From: CAIOZW01 sp049317725
GTDB taxonomy: Bacteria; Acidobacteriota; Blastocatellia; RBC074
DNA length: 7,397 nucleotides
Direction: 5' to 3'
NCBI GenBank assembly: GCA_049317725.1
Contig: JBMOHS010000186.1
Coordinates: forward strand, 1 to 7,397
The stretch's first letter is position 1. Each line of letters begins with the position of its first letter. The position numbers were made by a program, and so were the translations under genes. Below are positions 4,232 to 7,397 of the stretch, in pieces. The notes under the pieces were generated by a model. It was not told the DNA's origin and did no database searches. It saw only the letters and a program-made list of their open reading frames with translations.

Positions 4232-7219
4232 ATGAAGAGATGGCGAGATAGTCGATTAGGGATGAGTCTGGCAATGGCCCTGCTGATGTTGGCAGGGACG
4301 ATCCAGGCACAGGTAACAACCGCAACTTTGTACGGAAATGTGCAAGACCCAGGTGGGGCCCCGATCGTCGGGGCAACGGTAAGGGCGACCAATGCGGCGA
4401 CCGGCGCGGCATTTACAGGGACGACCGATGGGGCAGGGGAGTTCACGCTGACCTTCCTGCCGGTGGGGCGCTACACGTTGACGATCGGGGCGACAGGCTT
4501 CCGGGAGCAGAGCCAGGAGCGGGTCGACCTCTCAGCAGGGCAGCGGGTCCGGCTTGCCTACACGTTGACGGTAGGTGAGTTGACGGAACGGATCACGGTC
4601 ACCTCGGAGGTGGCGACGCTGCAGAACGTCAGTCCGGAACAGATCATTACCCAGACGGCGTTGCAGGTGCGGGAGCTACCCTTGGCGCGGCGTGACTGGA
4701 CCAATCTGGTCAACGTCGGGCCCGGGTTGCAGGTACGCGGGGCCGGTGGTGGAACCGGTGTCGTCATGAACGGGCTGGCACCGGGTGCGGCCTCGTTGAC
4801 CGTCGATGGGACGCAGGCTTCGAGCAGTGCCGAGGAGAACTCCTTGACTGCGTTCGGAAACTTCAACCTGATCCGGGCAGTCAGCCTCGAAGCGATTTCA
4901 GAGGTCAACGTCAGCAAGGGGATCGCCTCCGCCGAGTTTGCCAACACCATGTCGGGGAACGTCGGCCTGATCACCAAGAGCGGTGGAAACGAGTTTCACG
5001 GCAGCCTCTTTGAGAACTACCAGGGGCGCGTCCTCAATGCGCGGAATCAGTTCCTCTCGACGCGACCGGGTGAGGTCTTCAACCAGTTCGGGGGATCGTT
5101 TGGCGGTCCGGTCATCAAGGATCGGCTCTTCTTCTTCGGCGTCTACGAGGGCTACCGGCTGCGCCGGTTTGCCAGCTTCAACACGGAAGTTCCGACGCAG
5201 GCCTTCCGGGATCAGGCGATCGCGGCGGTCAGTGCCTACAAGCCCTTCTTCGATACGCTTCCCCTGCCCAACCAGCCGATTACGCCAGGTGCAATCACGG
5301 CACGCCACGTCGGATTCGACTCGAGCGCGGCAAATGACAACCACGTCGTGCTGCGTGGCGACTACAACGTCAGCGATCGCGGGCGCCTGAGTGGTCGTTA
5401 CACCCGCGGTCGTCCCGACTCACTGACGCCGCGTGCCTCAGCGTCCAATCCGCGAACGTTCGTCGGGATCGATGATTCCGTGACGGCCAACTACATCTAC
5501 GGTGGAAACGCGCTCAGCTTGGAGACCCGTGTCGGCTACAAGCGCAACTCGACCGATCGGGTCGATGGGATCTACGCGCTGGGCTTGGCGGGCATTACTG
5601 GGAACCTTGGGTTCAGCAATGCCGGTGAAGTGCTGCTCAGCCGGGGGACCGGCTGGAGTTTCGAGCAGATCGGGTCGCTGACCAAGGGGCGCCACACGAT
5701 CAAGTTCGGCGGCATCTTCATGCGGCAGAACCAGACGCGCGAGAATATCGAGACGCCGGAGATTCAGTACTCCAACGTTGCCGACTTTCTGGCCAACATC
5801 CCGAACCGGATCCAGGTGACCTTTGGGCTCAACGAGTACCTGATCACCAACTGGAACAACGGCTACTTCATTCAGGACGATTTCCGGATCACGCCGCGGT
5901 TGGTGCTCAATCTCGGGATGCGGTACGACTACTTCTCAGTGCCGCAGGAGCGGGATGGCCGGCTCTTCAACCGGGACAACCCGTTTGGCTTCGGGCCGTT
6001 GCGGCCAGCCGACAGCATCTACAATGCGGATCGCAACAACTTTGCCCCACGCTTCGGCTTTGCCTGGACGGCGGATCAATCGGGCAAGACGGTGATCCGG
6101 GGCGGAGCAGGGACGTTCTATACCCGTTCGCCCCTGCGCAACATTCTTGAACTGGTGCGCAACGCCCTCGACGAGCCGTTCCGGGTCGTCTTCAGCCGGG
6201 CGGAAGGCTTGCAGCGCAACCTTCGCTATCCGATCACCAACGCGGCGATCCTGCCGTTGGTCCGCAACCCCAACTTCGACTGGACGGGGGCGACGATCAA
6301 TCCGAACTTTGCCACTCCGTACAGCATCCAGTGGACGCTCAGCGTGCAGCGGCAGTTGACGGAGACGATGACGCTCGAGACGGCCTATGTTGGCAATCAC
6401 GGCGTCAAGCTGCTCATGAACCGTCAGATGAACACCGTTGACCGGGTCACCGGCGTACGCCCGCGAACTGGCTTCGGAGAGTTCCGCCACTTCGACACGT
6501 CGGAGTCGACCCACTATCACGGACTGCAGACCTCGCTGCGGAAGCGCTTCTCGCAGAACTTCCTCTTCAACGCGCACTACACGTGGGCGAGCAACATCGG
6601 CTTCCTGGATGGCGACTTGACAACGCTCTCGGCGCCGCAGGATCCGAACAACCTCGCGCTCGATCGTGGGCCGACGCCGTTCGACATCCGCCACCGGTTT
6701 GTCAGCGACTTTCTCTATGAGGTACCCTTCGAGCGTTGGATTGGGCTCTCTGGGCGAGCGGGCAGCCTGCTGCTCGGTGGTTGGCAGTTGAGCGGGATTG
6801 TCTCGGCGGAGACAGGGGCACCGATCAATGTCGGCACGCCCAGCTCGATTCCCGGCCAGCGCGCAGATCTGATTGGGGATCCCTATCTGCGGGACGCTTC
6901 CCAGCCGCTGCAGTACCTCAACAAGGCGGCATTTGCCAGGGTACCGCAGATCGCTGCCAGTGGGGCCTCGGCCCGACCTGGGACGCTGGGAAGGAACGCG
7001 CTGCGCGGGCCCGGCTTCTGGAACGTCGATCTCGGGATTGGCAAGAACTTGGCCTTGACCGACCGGGTTCGCTTCCAGATTCGTGCCGATATGTTCAACG
7101 CGTTCAACCACACGAACTTCTCGGGCATCAACACCAACATTGTCAATGCCAGTTTCGGGATGTTCACCTCGACACGGGGCGCGCGGGGCATGCAGCTCAA
7201 TGCCCGGCTGACGTTCTGA
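4232..7219 (+). CDS. Oar-like TonB-dependent receptor with N-terminal carboxypeptidase-regulatory-like domain
   Basis: A 995-residue outer-membrane protein. Residues 1-26 are a signal peptide (MKRWRDSR start, hydrophobic core 11-24, cleavage near IQA/QVTT). Residues 29-115 form a carboxypeptidase-regulatory-like beta-sandwich (ATLYGNVQDPGGAPIVGATV; GEFTLTFLPVGRYTLTI). A TonB-box-like ITVTSE (121-126) leads into a plug at about 130-255, with ELPLARRDWTNLVNVGPGL, NGLAPGAASLTVDGTQ and EVNVSKGIASAEF segments. The barrel fills the rest, opening with FGGSFGGPVIKDRLFFFGVYEG (286-307), typical of acidobacterial Oar-type receptors. It ends in NARLTF with a terminal Phe, as barrel-assembly recognition expects. 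The length is normal and no frameshift is seen. It would import a ligand too large or too scarce for porins, powered by TonB-ExbBD. The neighbouring aldolases and oxidoreductase suggest a sugar or sugar-acid derivative; no SusD-like partner is present. The oxidoreductase gene follows after 23 nt, probably co-transcribed. Confidence 0.95.
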   Translation: MKRWRDSRLGMSLAMALLMLAGTIQAQVTTATLYGNVQDPGGAPIVGATVRATNAATGAAFTGTTDGAGEFTLTFLPVGRYTLTIGATGFREQSQERVDLSAGQRVRLAYTLTVGELTERITVTSEVATLQNVSPEQIITQTALQVRELPLARRDWTNLVNVGPGLQVRGAGGGTGVVMNGLAPGAASLTVDGTQASSSAEENSLTAFGNFNLIRAVSLEAISEVNVSKGIASAEFANTMSGNVGLITKSGGNEFHGSLFENYQGRVLNARNQFLSTRPGEVFNQFGGSFGGPVIKDRLFFFGVYEGYRLRRFASFNTEVPTQAFRDQAIAAVSAYKPFFDTLPLPNQPITPGAITARHVGFDSSAANDNHVVLRGDYNVSDRGRLSGRYTRGRPDSLTPRASASNPRTFVGIDDSVTANYIYGGNALSLETRVGYKRNSTDRVDGIYALGLAGITGNLGFSNAGEVLLSRGTGWSFEQIGSLTKGRHTIKFGGIFMRQNQTRENIETPEIQYSNVADFLANIPNRIQVTFGLNEYLITNWNNGYFIQDDFRITPRLVLNLGMRYDYFSVPQERDGRLFNRDNPFGFGPLRPADSIYNADRNNFAPRFGFAWTADQSGKTVIRGGAGTFYTRSPLRNILELVRNALDEPFRVVFSRAEGLQRNLRYPITNAAILPLVRNPNFDWTGATINPNFATPYSIQWTLSVQRQLTETMTLETAYVGNHGVKLLMNRQMNTVDRVTGVRPRTGFGEFRHFDTSESTHYHGLQTSLRKRFSQNFLFNAHYTWASNIGFLDGDLTTLSAPQDPNNLALDRGPTPFDIRHRFVSDFLYEVPFERWIGLSGRAGSLLLGGWQLSGIVSAETGAPINVGTPSSIPGQRADLIGDPYLRDASQPLQYLNKAAFARVPQIAASGASARPGTLGRNALRGPGFWNVDLGIGKNLALTDRVRFQIRADMFNAFNHTNFSGINTNIVNASFGMFTSTRGARGMQLNARLTF

Positions 7220-7242
7220 TCGTCGGGAAGAAGGGAAGAGAC

Positions 7243-7397
7243 ATGGAACGACGTCAATTTATCAAGACCGCTGCCGCCGCTTTGCCGGCGGCGGCAGCGG
7301 TGAGGACGCGAGGGCACGGTTCAGCGGCCGATCGGGTGACACTCGCCGTGGTCGGGCTCAATGGCCGTGGTGCGGGGCTGGCCAGCAGCATGGTCGA
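7243..7397 (+). CDS. Gfo/Idh/MocA-family oxidoreductase with Tat signal, N-terminal 51 codons only
   Basis: The reading frame runs from the ATG at 7243 to the window edge, so only the first 51 residues are seen. Residues 2-8 (ERRQFIK) are a twin-arginine motif, followed by an Ala-rich hydrophobic stretch, so folded export with bound cofactor is expected. From about residue 30, DRVTLAVVGLNGRGAGLASSM matches the first beta strand and glycine-rich NAD(P)-binding loop (GxxGRG) of the Rossmann fold in Gfo/Idh/MocA oxidoreductases. Tat-signal members of this family are frequent in Acidobacteriota and Planctomycetota and usually act on sugars or inositols; the substrate here is unknown. It starts 23 nt after the receptor stop, behind a purine-rich stretch (AAGGGAAGAG), so it is likely in the receptor's operon. 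A strong hairpin covers codons 9-20. Confidence 0.88.
   Translation, partial: MERRQFIKTAAAALPAAAAVRTRGHGSAADRVTLAVVGLNGRGAGLASSMV
7268..7300 (+). repeat. Perfect 13-bp inverted repeat inside the Tat-signal codons of the oxidoreductase gene
   Basis: CCGCTGCCGCCGC (7268-7280) and GCGGCGGCAGCGG (7288-7300) are exact reverse complements around the 7-nt loop TTTGCCG. Twelve of the 13 pairs are G-C, so the RNA hairpin should be very stable. It begins 26 nt into the gene. Part of this follows from Ala codons (GCC/GCG) in a signal peptide, but an exact 13-bp match is more than alanine alone demands. No T-tract follows, so it is not a classical terminator. Confidence 0.75.

Noticed and set aside
5936..7111. 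Minus-strand 391-codon open frame
   Set aside because: It is antisense to the receptor barrel, is Arg/Val/Glu-rich, and has no export signal or family motif.
7268..7300. Rho-independent terminator between the receptor and oxidoreductase
   Set aside because: The stem lies inside the coding frame and no U-tract follows it, so it is recorded as an inverted repeat only.

Overview
The window is bacterial, high in G+C and densely coded. The gene content suggests an Acidobacteriota genome of the Bryobacterales/Solibacter type, although Planctomycetota and other Gram-negative degraders carry many of the same families. The pointers are an Oar-like TonB-dependent receptor with an N-terminal carboxypeptidase-regulatory-like domain and no SusD partner, a Tat-exported Gfo/Idh/MocA oxidoreductase, a secreted DUF6807 (PmoA-family) protein and a membrane-anchored SUMF1/FGE-fold protein. 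The taxon is an inference from these families, not from a marker gene.

Layout. Two divergent transcription units leave a 448-bp intergenic region (3784-4231). The leftward unit reads, in transcription order: an HpcH/HpaI-family class II aldolase (2986-3783), a dihydrodipicolinate-synthase-family lyase (2054-2989, overlapping the aldolase by 4 nt as GTGA), a secreted DUF6807 protein (969-1964), and an FGE-sulfatase-domain protein (931 down to the window edge, incomplete). The rightward unit is the 995-residue TonB-dependent receptor (4232-7219), followed 23 nt later by the first 51 codons of a Tat-exported Gfo/Idh/MocA dehydrogenase (7243 to the edge). The intergenic region holds two plausible back-to-back sigma70-like promoters about 20 bp apart, and a purine-rich leader of roughly 230 nt in front of the receptor.

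How it may work together (inference). The receptor would import a ligand across the outer membrane. Exported proteins (DUF6807, the FGE-fold protein, the Tat-dependent oxidoreductase) would act on it in or near the periplasm. The two cytoplasmic aldolase-fold enzymes would cleave a 2-oxo acid, probably to pyruvate plus an aldehyde. This looks like a small sugar-acid or carbohydrate utilisation locus. The substrate cannot be read from the sequence.

Points worth a second look are the DHDPS-family enzyme, which keeps the Schiff-base lysine but has Gln where the catalytic Tyr should be; the FGE-fold protein, which lacks the cysteine pair of true formylglycine-generating enzymes and seems to continue into a further domain; a 13-nt tandem repeat directly before the DUF6807 ribosome-binding site; and a perfect 13-bp GC-rich hairpin inside the Tat-signal codons of the oxidoreductase gene. 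No RNA genes, CRISPR arrays, insertion sequences or attachment sites were seen.
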